Source: Salegentibacter sediminis (GTDB taxonomy: Bacteria > Bacteroidota > Bacteroidia > Flavobacteriales > Flavobacteriaceae). Taken from it: a stretch of DNA of 64,000 nucleotides. A program made the translations under genes and the position numbers. Position 1 is the first letter of the stretch. The number at the start of each line of letters is the position of its first letter. The notes beneath the pieces were generated by a model. It was given only the letters and a program-made list of their open reading frames with translations. It was not told where the DNA came from and made no database searches. Of this stretch, positions 18,443 to 27,027 are shown in pieces. The stretch lies in assembly GCF_002078605.1 (NCBI RefSeq), contig NZ_MSJR01000003.1, forward strand, positions 1 to 64,000, given 5' to 3'.

Positions 18443-18863
18443 TTTGTTTTAGATTGAAAGAAACGTCAGTGAGTTGGGTGTCTACGATAAATTTTTTAGT
18501 AAGGAATTTGCGCCCTATAAGTACGGGAAAACGCATTTCCTGACGGGACGACAAAGAAAGTGAAATTTTATATACCTTATCAAAAATTTTAATGGTAGAC
18601 TCTACCTGATATCTTTTTTGAATTATCCCGTTGCTGCTACGTACAAAGACGATGTCGTAGTCTGCAAATGAGAATTCTTTCCCATTGTAAAGCGGATGTT
18701 CTTCATCGAGAAAAGTGCACAAAAGTAAATCATCCTCTTCCCTTATGTTTTCACAGTGAATTGAAGAGGTGTAAGCTCCGGTATCAATTTTTATAGCAAT
18801 ATCATTAAGGTGAAGTGCAGGGAAATCTGCCTTGTCAAAACGTCCAATTACGGTTTTCTCCAT
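18414..18863 (-). CDS. RimK-associated retropepsin-like protease (RimB type)
   Basis: This 149-aa protein belongs to the family long called ATP-dependent zinc protease (PF05618), now viewed as retropepsin-like. The single active-site motif Asp27-Thr-Gly-Ala lies in [10 protein letters not shown], so an active form would need a dimer. The flap-like and second-strand segments (VLIGRKFL near residue 120) fit a retropepsin half. It is the first gene of the protease-rimK-deacylase-cyclo-ligase operon. In Pseudomonas a relative is reported to act with RimK on S6; the same here is inference. Confidence 0.88.
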   Translation of the reverse strand: MEKTVIGRFDKADFPALHLNDIAIKIDTGAYTSSIHCENIREEDDLLLCTFLDEEHPLYNGKEFSFADYDIVFVRSSNGIIQKRYQVESTIKIFDKVYKISLSLSSRQEMRFPVLIGRKFLTKKFIVDTQLTDVSFNLKQNENKNPIQE

Positions 18864-18964
18864 ACTGCAAGATAATAAAAAGGCAAAGTTTCTTTCTTAA
18901 GGAAGTGCGAAAATGTTACGGCTTAAAATAGTTTTGTAGAAGTTCTTAAACTAAAAGCAGTCAA

Positions 18965-19846
18965 TTATTTCAGAAGTATATTTTGAATATAGTCGTAGCT
19001 TTTAGACAGGCTTTCGAAGGGATCTATTTCAAAATTTTCCTGTTCAATGATTAGATGTTCCAGGCCTGAAGTCTGAGCGTAAGTGATGAGCTCTTTGTAA
19101 TTTATAGAGCCATTGCCAATTTCGGTATTTAAACTTTCATCAAGTTTCATCATATCCTTTATGTGCCAAAGCTTGAACCTGCCGGGATGTTTTTTAAAGA
19201 GCTTGACGGGGTCTATTCCTGCTCTTACTACCCAGTAAATATCGAGTTCGAAGTCAATTAAATCTTTGTCTATTTCAGTGAGAAAAATTTCCATTCCATT
19301 TCTGCCCTGGAAATCCTTAAACTCAAAAGCATGATTATGATAGGCTAATTTCAAACCTTGCTTCCTGCACATTTCTCCAATTTCTGTCAGTTTTTTAGCA
19401 GTTTGCTTGAAACCGTCAAGCGATTGTTGAAGAGATCCGGGGATACCTGGTATTATTACATATTTCTGATTCATAGTATTAGCCGCATCCAGAATATATT
19501 TAAAGTCAGAAATATTTTTTTCTCCAGTTAAATAATCGCCACCGGAATAATGCCCGGACGGGCTGTTTAGACCATAATCGGAAAGCATTTGCTTAAAATC
19601 GCGGGCCTCATGCCCCCAAAAAAGTGCTTTTCTTGAATAGCCATAGGTTTCAATTTCTTTAATTCCTACCTGAGATATCTTTGAAATTATATTCTCCAAA
19701 TCTTTCTTTTTTAACAAATCTCTAAGAGAATATAGTTGTAGTCCTAAAGCTTTATCCTGCTCGTTGGCCAATAAAATAGAGGGGCCAACAGCAGTTGCCG
19801 CCACGACTAATCCGGCCTGTTTTAAAAAAGTTCTGCGTCGAATCAT
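18965..19846 (-). CDS. TAT-exported sugar isomerase/epimerase-like TIM barrel
   Basis: This 293-aa protein starts with a twin-arginine signal (RRRTFLKQAG, then a hydrophobic stretch ending ILLA). It continues with a xylose isomerase-like TIM barrel. Likely metal ligands lie in YHNHAFEF, ELDIYWV and WHIKDM. Close relatives in 3-keto-sugar loci act as lyases or isomerases on oxidised sugars. It is divergent from the GMC oxidoreductase gene, with 135 bases between them, and should act in the periplasm with the rest of this cluster. The exact reaction is not known. Confidence 0.82.
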   Translation of the reverse strand: MIRRRTFLKQAGLVVAATAVGPSILLANEQDKALGLQLYSLRDLLKKKDLENIISKISQVGIKEIETYGYSRKALFWGHEARDFKQMLSDYGLNSPSGHYSGGDYLTGEKNISDFKYILDAANTMNQKYVIIPGIPGSLQQSLDGFKQTAKKLTEIGEMCRKQGLKLAYHNHAFEFKDFQGRNGMEIFLTEIDKDLIDFELDIYWVVRAGIDPVKLFKKHPGRFKLWHIKDMMKLDESLNTEIGNGSINYKELITYAQTSGLEHLIIEQENFEIDPFESLSKSYDYIQNILLK

Positions 19847-19981
19847 AATTATGAAATTTGAAGCAATTGAAATAAAATATTAGGTATTTAAATTGAAGTT
19901 AAGTAAAAAAATTAGTTATCATTAATTTTTTTTAAAATAGTTTATATATTGAAGTCTCAAATTTTAACCTGAAACTAAGAT

Positions 19982-21694
19982 ATGAAGAAGGCAAAAAATC
20001 AAAATGATGCTAAGCATTTTGATGCTATAGTAATTGGCACCGGGATTACGGGTGGATGGGCGGCAAAAGAACTCTGTGAGGGAGGATTAAAGACGCTTGT
20101 CCTGGAACGGGGCCGAATGGTAGAGCATATTAAGGATTATCCTACGATGAACGATGATCCCTGGGATTATAAATTCAAAGGACAGGTAACCAGGGAAGAG
20201 CTTAAAAGGCAGGAGAAACAGGCTAGAACGGGCTATACTATTAATGATGCCAGTAAGCATTGGTTTGTAGATGATATTAAGCATCCTTATAACGAGGAAA
20301 AGCGATTTGACTGGATTAGAGGTTACCATGTGGGGGGGAAATCCTTAATGTGGGCCCGGATGTCTTTTAGATGGAGTGATCTGGATTTTGAAGCTAATAA
20401 AAAAGATGGGTACGGGGTAGACTGGCCAATTCGCTATAAAGATATTGAAAGCTGGTATGAGAAGGTAGAAAAGTATATTGGAATAAGCGGAAAGGCCGAG
20501 GGGCTCCCGCAACTCCCCGATAGTATTTTTACACCTGAAATGCCTTTAAATTGTGTAGAAGAAGAGCTTAGAGAAGGGGTCGCCGCAAACTTTGATGACC
20601 GTAAGGTTATAAATTCCCGTGCAGCTAACTTAACCGATCCGGAGGGCAGGGAAGGAAGGTCTAATTGTCAATTCCGAAATCGTTGTATTAGAGGTTGTCC
20701 TTATGGAGCGTATTTTAGCAGTAATTCTTCTACACTTCCCGCGGCCGAACGTACAGGAAATATGAGCCTCCGACCAAATTCCATTGTCCATGAGATCATC
20801 TATGATGAAGAACAGGCAAAAGCTGTTGGAGTTAAAGTTATTGATGCTGAAACCAAAGAAAGTCTGGAGTTTTACAGTGACATAATCTTTTGTTGTGCCG
20901 GTGCAATTCCTACTACTTCAATTTTAATGCAGTCTAAATCTGACCGATTTCCCAATGGCCTGGGGAACGATAGCGGAGAGCTGGGACATAATCTCATGGA
21001 TCATCATTTCAAAGTTGGAGCTACCGCAAAATCAGATAATCATTTAGAAGACTATTATAAGGGAAGAAAACCCGCAGGATTCTTTGTGCCACGTTTCAGG
21101 AATATAGACGAGAAAAGCAAAAGAAGCGATTTTATTAGGGGGTATGGAATGCAGGGTGGAGCAAGTAGAACCGATTGGACAAAGGCAATAGGTGAACTTC
21201 AGTATGGGAAAGAGCTTAAAAAAGCAATTGTCGAACCTGGGGAATGGCAAATTGGAATAAACTGTTTTGGTGAATGCTTGCCATATCATGACAATAAGAT
21301 GTCGCTTAATTATGATAAGCTGGACGAATGGGGCTTGCCTACAGTTACTTTTGATTGTGAATACAAGGAAAATGAAATGGCAATGAGAAAGGATGCCAAA
21401 CGGGAAGCTGTTGCTATGCTTGAAAAAGCTGGGTTTAAAGATGTTAAAGGATATGAGGAGCCGTGTTTTCCAGGCAATGGCATTCACGAAATGGGGACCG
21501 CCAGAATGGGCCGTGACCCTAAGACATCTGTTTTAAATGGGAATAACCAAATACATGCTGTGCCAAATGTATATGTCACCGATGGTTCTTGTATGGCTTC
21601 CTCAGCTTCCCAAAACCCATCCCTAACTTATATGGCTATAACCGCACGGGCAGCAAATCATGCCGTAGCTGAATTCAAAAAGCGCAATATTTAA
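19982..21694 (+). CDS. GMC-family oxidoreductase, probable sugar 3-dehydrogenase
   Basis: This 570-aa flavoprotein has the FAD motif GTGITGG at residues 19-25 and the GMC C-terminal domain with catalytic His502 (GIHEMGTARMG) and Asn545 (SQNPSLT). Cys229, Cys235 and Cys239 (C-x5-C-x3-C) lie where glucoside 3-dehydrogenase large subunits bind an iron-sulfur cluster. With the DUF1080, Gfo/Idh/MocA and isomerase-like genes nearby, oxidation of sugars at C3 is the best guess. It has no signal peptide. The small TAT-bearing subunit and the cytochrome that normally accompany such enzymes are not beside it. Confidence 0.85.
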   Translation: MKKAKNQNDAKHFDAIVIGTGITGGWAAKELCEGGLKTLVLERGRMVEHIKDYPTMNDDPWDYKFKGQVTREELKRQEKQARTGYTINDASKHWFVDDIKHPYNEEKRFDWIRGYHVGGKSLMWARMSFRWSDLDFEANKKDGYGVDWPIRYKDIESWYEKVEKYIGISGKAEGLPQLPDSIFTPEMPLNCVEEELREGVAANFDDRKVINSRAANLTDPEGREGRSNCQFRNRCIRGCPYGAYFSSNSSTLPAAERTGNMSLRPNSIVHEIIYDEEQAKAVGVKVIDAETKESLEFYSDIIFCCAGAIPTTSILMQSKSDRFPNGLGNDSGELGHNLMDHHFKVGATAKSDNHLEDYYKGRKPAGFFVPRFRNIDEKSKRSDFIRGYGMQGGASRTDWTKAIGELQYGKELKKAIVEPGEWQIGINCFGECLPYHDNKMSLNYDKLDEWGLPTVTFDCEYKENEMAMRKDAKREAVAMLEKAGFKDVKGYEEPCFPGNGIHEMGTARMGRDPKTSVLNGNNQIHAVPNVYVTDGSCMASSASQNPSLTYMAITARAANHAVAEFKKRNI

Positions 21695-21793
21695 GTGAAA
21701 ATCTTATTAAAGCAATGCTGACGGGAGATGCAAAGATGTTATTACTTAAATTATTAAACAAGTATTTAAACATATCTTAATTTTTAAGAATGA

Positions 21794-21843
21794 TTTTTTG
21801 TCAATTGTGCAAAAAAGCTTTTACTTCGTTTTTATTAACGAAG
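21794..21843 (+). promoter_or_regulatory. Candidate susC promoter with overlapping inverted repeat
   Basis: TTTTTTG (21794-21800) and TACTTCG (21822-21828) resemble the -33 and -7 elements at a 21-nt spacing; the -7 departs from TAnnTTTG at one or two positions. A perfect inverted repeat, CTTCGTT (21824-21830) and AACGAAG (21837-21843), covers the -7 box and the expected start of transcription, as a repressor site might. Confidence 0.35.
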
Positions 21844-21896
21844 AATTAAGAGTATTAATTAACTAGCGCTGAATATCAAATTTAAATGTTAAAAGT

Positions 21897-24800
21897 ATGA
21901 GAAACCCCTTGATTGTGTTATTCGTATTTGTGTTTTTTCAAATACCCATTTTCGCCCAGGATGAAGTTGTCATTGAAGGTGTTGTCACCGACGCTAAAAA
22001 TGGAATGCCAGTTCCTAGTGCCAATGTAATTGAAAAAGGAACCTCGAATGGAGTTTTAACCAATTTCGATGGAGAGTTTAGTATTTCAGTTCCTATTGGA
22101 GCTACTCTGGAAATAAGCTTTTTAGGCTATTCTAAAGCCGAAGTGGTAGTGGAAAATGATTCCTATCTCGAAATTTCCATTGAACCATCGGCAGCCGATT
22201 TGGAAGAAGTTGTGGTTGTAGGTTATGGTACCCAGCGCAAAGCAGATTTAACAGGAGCAGTAGCTGTTGTTGATATGGAAGCTATGGGAAGACAGCCATC
22301 TCCTCAGGTAACCGAACAACTCCAGGGACAGGCTTCTGGAGTAACTGTAGCAAGCTCAGGGCAACCCGGGGAGGCTCCTCAGGTAAGAATACGTGGTATA
22401 AATACCTTTGGCGATTCTAATCCACTTTATATTGTAGATGGTGTTCCTACCGGAGATATAAATCACCTTAACCCTAATGATATTGAGAATATGCAAGTCT
22501 TGAAAGATGCGGGGTCTGCTTCTATTTATGGAGCTCGTGCAGCTAATGGGGTAATTATTATCACAACAAGAAGCGGAAAAGGAGAGCTTAAGGTTACTTA
22601 TAATGGTTATTATGGTACGCAAACGGTACCACAGGGGAATGTTTACGACATAGCTTCTCCTCAGGAACACGCTGAGCTAAGATGGATGGCCATGCAAAAC
22701 TCAAATCCCGGAGAACCAATTGTCGACAAACAATATGGTGACGGCGCCTCACCAACCTTACCTTATTATATTCTGCCTGGGGGAGCTGCCCAGGGGGAGG
22801 TAGATGAAGCTGCTTATTATGTAGATCCTTACTATACTGAATCTGGAGCGGTTTCCGGTTTTAACCAGATTATTAGGGCAAACCAGGAAGGAACGAATTG
22901 GTTTCAGGAAATATTCAACTCTGCGCCAATAATGAATCATGATTTTTCTGTGAGTCAGGGTGGAGAAAAGGGGAATTTCCTGTTTTCTTTAAGTCATTCA
23001 GATCAGGATGGTACTTTGAATAATACTTTTCTTAAAAGATATACCGCAAGGGTAAATAGCCAATTTAACATTAAGGAAAATTTCCGTGTAGGTGAAAACA
23101 TAGCGGTTTCGGTTTCCGATGGGAACAGGATTTCTGTAATTGGAGAAAACCCAATTAATCATGCCTATCGTATGCAGCCAATTATTCCTGTATATGATAT
23201 TGCGGGTAATTTTGCAGGAACTCAGGCTCCGTCTTTAGGTAATGCACAGAACCCTGTGGCCATCCTGGAGAGAAACAGAAATAATTTATCCCGCACGAGC
23301 AGAATCTTCGGGAATATCTTTGCAGAGTTGGATTTCATGGAAAACTTTACAGCACGCACCAATTTTGGAGGAAATTATTTTAATACCAATGGCCAGGTGT
23401 TTACCTATCCAACTTATGAAAATCAGGAAAATTCAACAATAAATCAGTTAAGTGAAAATGCTTTTACCGGGTATAACTGGACCTGGTCCAATACTCTCCA
23501 GTATTCTAATAATTTTAATGACCTTCATGATGTAAGTGTTCTGGTGGGATCGGAAGCTTATTACAATCAGTATGAGGAAATCTACGGGGTAACCCAGGGC
23601 TTTTACTCCTTTAATCCTAATTATGTTAATCTAAGTACCGGTTCAGGAACACAAACGAATTCTGGTTTTTATACTGAAGATGCATTGTTCTCTGTTTTTG
23701 GTAGAGTAGATTATACCTATAATGAAAGGTATCTTCTTGGTGCGACTATAAGACGTGATGCCACCTCCCGTTTTACTAACCCACGTCACGGATGGTTTCC
23801 AGCAGTTAGTGCCGGATGGCGTATTTCTGAGGAGGCTTTTATGGATGATGTTCTTTGGATAGACGATTTAAAATTACGTGGTGGATATGGTGTTATGGGT
23901 AACCAAAATAATGTAGATCCTGCTAATGCCTTTACTACTTATGGAAGTAGTCGTACTTCATCATATTACGATATTACCGGCTCGAACAATTCTCTTGTTG
24001 AAGGCTTCCAAAGATCCCGAATAGGAAATCCAAATGCGAGCTGGGAGAAGAACGTGAATGCCAATATTGGTATTGATGCTAATTTGTTTAATAACCGACT
24101 TCAAATAACTGCAGATTACTATAGAAAAGATGTTGTAGACTTGTTGTATAATCCAGAGCTTTCTGCTACTGCCGGGGTATCTACAGTTCCTTATGTAAAT
24201 ATCGCCGAGATGAAAAACAGCGGTTTAGATTTTTCGGCAACTACTTTTGCAGATTTGACCTCTGATTTACGAATGAATGCCACCTTAACTTTCACCAGTT
24301 ACGATAACGAAATAGTTAAAATTGCTGATGGAGTTTCCTATTTCGATCAGGAAGGAAGACGATTTAATGGGAGTGCCATTGTTAGAAATGCCGTGGGTCA
24401 TTCTGTAGGACAATTCTATGGCTATCAAATCCAGGGATTCTGGAATAGCCAGGCCGAAGTTGATGCGGCCAACCAACAGGCTCAGGAAGCTACTGGAAAT
24501 CCAAATCAAGAATACCAAACCAGTATTGGGGTTGGTCGTTTCCGATATGTAGATACCAATGGAGATGGTTACATTAACAGTGATGACAGAACATTCCTTG
24601 GAAATCCCAATCCAGATTTTACCGGTGGACTAAATCTTGAATTCAATTATAAGAATTTCGATTTCAGCATGTTCCTGTATGGAGTGTATGGAAACGATAT
24701 TTGGAACCAGGTTAAATGGTGGCATGATTTCTATAGTTCATTTGGTGGGGCAAAGAGTACAACCGCCTTATATGATTCTTGGACGCCAACAAATCAGAAT

Positions 24801-25112
24801 GCTACGGCTCCAATTCAGGAGACTGGTGGAACCTTTAGTACTGCCAATGTGCCTAACTCTTATTTTGTTGAGGACGGAAGCTATTTAAGAGCAAAGAACG
24901 TTCAGTTGGGGTATAGTTTCTCTCAGGATTTTCTTGATCGCTTAGGTCTTGACAGACTTAGAATCTATGTTCAGGCTGCTAACTTATTTACTATTACCAA
25001 CTATTCCGGAGTTGATCCAGAATTAACTGGAAGCGCTACGGCCTTTGGTATAGATGAGGGAGCTTATCCTACACCACGCCAGTTTATAGGTGGTATTAAT
25101 CTTACTTTATAA
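21897..25112 (+). CDS. SusC/RagA-family TonB-linked outer membrane transporter
   Basis: This 1071-aa protein has a signal peptide (ending IFAQ), a carboxypeptidase-regulatory-like domain (about 25-100), and the SusC signature VVVGYGTQRKADLTGAV near residue 108. The plug has VRIRGINTFGDSNPLYIVDG and GSASIYGARAANGVI, and a large barrel follows. SusC proteins import oligosaccharides, using TonB energy, from a SusD lid. The susD gene follows after 25 bases. It is the import gate of the 3-keto-sugar locus. The upstream 200 bases hold its own candidate promoter. Confidence 0.96.
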   Translation: MRNPLIVLFVFVFFQIPIFAQDEVVIEGVVTDAKNGMPVPSANVIEKGTSNGVLTNFDGEFSISVPIGATLEISFLGYSKAEVVVENDSYLEISIEPSAADLEEVVVVGYGTQRKADLTGAVAVVDMEAMGRQPSPQVTEQLQGQASGVTVASSGQPGEAPQVRIRGINTFGDSNPLYIVDGVPTGDINHLNPNDIENMQVLKDAGSASIYGARAANGVIIITTRSGKGELKVTYNGYYGTQTVPQGNVYDIASPQEHAELRWMAMQNSNPGEPIVDKQYGDGASPTLPYYILPGGAAQGEVDEAAYYVDPYYTESGAVSGFNQIIRANQEGTNWFQEIFNSAPIMNHDFSVSQGGEKGNFLFSLSHSDQDGTLNNTFLKRYTARVNSQFNIKENFRVGENIAVSVSDGNRISVIGENPINHAYRMQPIIPVYDIAGNFAGTQAPSLGNAQNPVAILERNRNNLSRTSRIFGNIFAELDFMENFTARTNFGGNYFNTNGQVFTYPTYENQENSTINQLSENAFTGYNWTWSNTLQYSNNFNDLHDVSVLVGSEAYYNQYEEIYGVTQGFYSFNPNYVNLSTGSGTQTNSGFYTEDALFSVFGRVDYTYNERYLLGATIRRDATSRFTNPRHGWFPAVSAGWRISEEAFMDDVLWIDDLKLRGGYGVMGNQNNVDPANAFTTYGSSRTSSYYDITGSNNSLVEGFQRSRIGNPNASWEKNVNANIGIDANLFNNRLQITADYYRKDVVDLLYNPELSATAGVSTVPYVNIAEMKNSGLDFSATTFADLTSDLRMNATLTFTSYDNEIVKIADGVSYFDQEGRRFNGSAIVRNAVGHSVGQFYGYQIQGFWNSQAEVDAANQQAQEATGNPNQEYQTSIGVGRFRYVDTNGDGYINSDDRTFLGNPNPDFTGGLNLEFNYKNFDFSMFLYGVYGNDIWNQVKWWHDFYSSFGGAKSTTALYDSWTPTNQNATAPIQETGGTFSTANVPNSYFVEDGSYLRAKNVQLGYSFSQDFLDRLGLDRLRIYVQAANLFTITNYSGVDPELTGSATAFGIDEGAYPTPRQFIGGINLTL

Positions 25113-25137
25113 TTTGAGAAATAAAAAATATTAAAAA

Positions 25138-26913
25138 ATGAAAGACAGAATCAATATTTTTAAAATACTGGCATTAGGATTAATAATGCTAAGTAGCTCT
25201 TGTGCTGAAAATTTTCTCGATAAACCTGCCTATGGGGCTTTGAGTGATGAGGTGCTGGCAGACGAGAAAGGTGTGAACGCCTTGCTTATAGGCGCGTATG
25301 GTGCCCTGGGAGGAACTACAGATTATGCTGCTCTTGGTGGAGGTAACCCTTGGGAAGCCACCCCCTCCAACTGGATCTATGGTGACATCACCGGTGGTGA
25401 TGCCCATAAAGGAAGTGATGGTGGGGATCAGGCCGCGATCAATTCTATCTCAACATATAATGTAGATCCAAGTAATGGGTTTTTTAATACCAAATGGAAA
25501 GCCTTATATGAAGGGGTTACAAGAACAAACGCAGTTCTGAAATTATTAAGTGAAATTGAAGAGATTTCAGAAGCAGATCGTGCAAATATCGCTGGCCAGG
25601 CTAGATTTTTAAGAGGTCATTATTACTTTGAGCTTAAGAAAATGTACAATATGGTACCCTGGATAGATGAAACTACAGAAAATACCAATGTGCCAAATGA
25701 TGTAGATATTTGGCCTAAGATAGAAGCAGATTTTCAATTTGCATATGATAACCTTCCCGCGACTCAAAGTGAAGTTGGAAGAGTGAACAAATGGGCTGCC
25801 GGGGCCTATCTTGGTAAAACTTATCTCTACCAGGAAAAATTTCCCGAAGCTAAAACTGTGTTCACTGAAGTAATAAACTCTGGAGTGACTTCTAATGGCT
25901 TGAGCTATGGTTTGGTAGAAAATTACCACGCCAATTTTAATGCAGAAACCGAAAATAGCAAAGAAACTGTATTTGCAATTCAAATGGTGGCTAATGACGG
26001 GACCAATACTATTGGTAATGCCAATACGGCATTAATGTTAAATTACCCTTATAACAGCCCCTTTAGATGTTGTGGTTTTTATCAGCCTACACAAGATCTT
26101 GTAAATGCCTTCCGTACAGATGAGGCTACGGGGCTTCCATACCTTGACAATTATAACAGTAATCCTGTTAAAAATGATATGGGTATTCTTTCTGACGAGC
26201 CTTTTACCCCAGACACTCAATCTCTGGATCCTCGTCTTGACTGGACGGTAGGAAGACGTGATGTCCCTTATCATGATTGGGGGTACCATCCGGGCTATAA
26301 CTGGATTCGTGAGCAGTCCTCGGGAGGGCCATACGCTCCTAAAAAACACATCTACTGGCAGTATCACGCTGATCAGTATTCCGATCAGAGTTCATGGGCA
26401 CCGGGTAATGCGATTAATATCAATATTATTCGATTTGCCGATGTTTTATTGATGGCTGCTGAAGCTGAAGCTCAAACCGGAAACTTTGATACCGCACTTG
26501 ATTATGTGAACCAGGTAAGAGGAAGAATAGCCGATAATCCTGAACACTGGTTAAAGGATTATATTGATCCTGAAAATCCAATGGACGGTTTTTCCAGCGC
26601 GAATGCAGCAAATTATAATATTGAAAGATATCCCGACGGGTACTTTACCTCTGAAGAACAGGCTATGGATGTTATTATGTATGAAAGACGTATAGAATTA
26701 GCCATGGAAGGACATAGGTTTTTTGATCTTGTAAGATGGGGAGTTGCAACAGAAGTCATTAATGATTTCATTGAGTATGAAAGCCAAATAACGACCGATG
26801 TTAGAGGAGGGAATTTTACCGCTAATGAAGGATATTTCCCAATTCCGCAGAGACAAATAGATTTAAGTACTACTGCAGACGGACCGGTTCTGCAACAAAA
26901 TCCCGGATATTAA
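25138..26913 (+). CDS. SusD/RagB-family glycan-binding lipoprotein
   Basis: This 591-aa lipoprotein has a signal ending in LSSSC with the lipidated cysteine at about residue 23. The SusD fold is seen in the N-terminal segment (ENFLDKPAYG), the TPR-like helices (ARFLRGHYYFELKKMY) and the C-terminal ERRIELAMEGHRFFDLVRWG block. SusD binds glycan at the cell surface and closes over its SusC partner. It is co-transcribed with the upstream susC, and a hairpin terminator follows. The glycan ligand cannot be told from sequence. Confidence 0.96.
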   Translation: MKDRINIFKILALGLIMLSSSCAENFLDKPAYGALSDEVLADEKGVNALLIGAYGALGGTTDYAALGGGNPWEATPSNWIYGDITGGDAHKGSDGGDQAAINSISTYNVDPSNGFFNTKWKALYEGVTRTNAVLKLLSEIEEISEADRANIAGQARFLRGHYYFELKKMYNMVPWIDETTENTNVPNDVDIWPKIEADFQFAYDNLPATQSEVGRVNKWAAGAYLGKTYLYQEKFPEAKTVFTEVINSGVTSNGLSYGLVENYHANFNAETENSKETVFAIQMVANDGTNTIGNANTALMLNYPYNSPFRCCGFYQPTQDLVNAFRTDEATGLPYLDNYNSNPVKNDMGILSDEPFTPDTQSLDPRLDWTVGRRDVPYHDWGYHPGYNWIREQSSGGPYAPKKHIYWQYHADQYSDQSSWAPGNAININIIRFADVLLMAAEAEAQTGNFDTALDYVNQVRGRIADNPEHWLKDYIDPENPMDGFSSANAANYNIERYPDGYFTSEEQAMDVIMYERRIELAMEGHRFFDLVRWGVATEVINDFIEYESQITTDVRGGNFTANEGYFPIPQRQIDLSTTADGPVLQQNPGY

Positions 26914-26938
26914 AATTTGTAGCCATTGATTATTTTCA

Positions 26939-26975
26939 AGAGAGTGTTTTTTTAAGCACTCTCTTTAATTTTCAA
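26939..26975 (+). terminator. Terminator of the susCD unit
   Basis: AGAGAGTG (26939-26946) pairs with CACTCTCT (26957-26964) around a T-rich loop and is followed by a T-rich tail. It ends the susC-susD transcript, so the Gfo/Idh/MocA operon downstream needs its own promoter. Confidence 0.85.
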
Positions 26976-26984
26976 TTTTGTCTA

Positions 26985-27002
26985 ACTAAACCAGGGTTTA
27001 GT
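26985..27002 (+). promoter_or_regulatory. Perfect 18-bp palindrome, candidate operator
   Basis: ACTAAACC (26985-26992), a 2-nt centre AG, and GGTTTAGT (26995-27002) form a perfect inverted repeat. It lies between the susCD terminator and the Gfo/Idh/MocA start, just after a TTTTG that could be a -33 element. The size and the AAACC/GGTTT half-sites recall LacI-type operators, but the centre differs and no regulator gene is in the cluster. Confidence 0.45.
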
Positions 27003-27027
27003 CAATACCCCGTAAAACTCAATAAGC

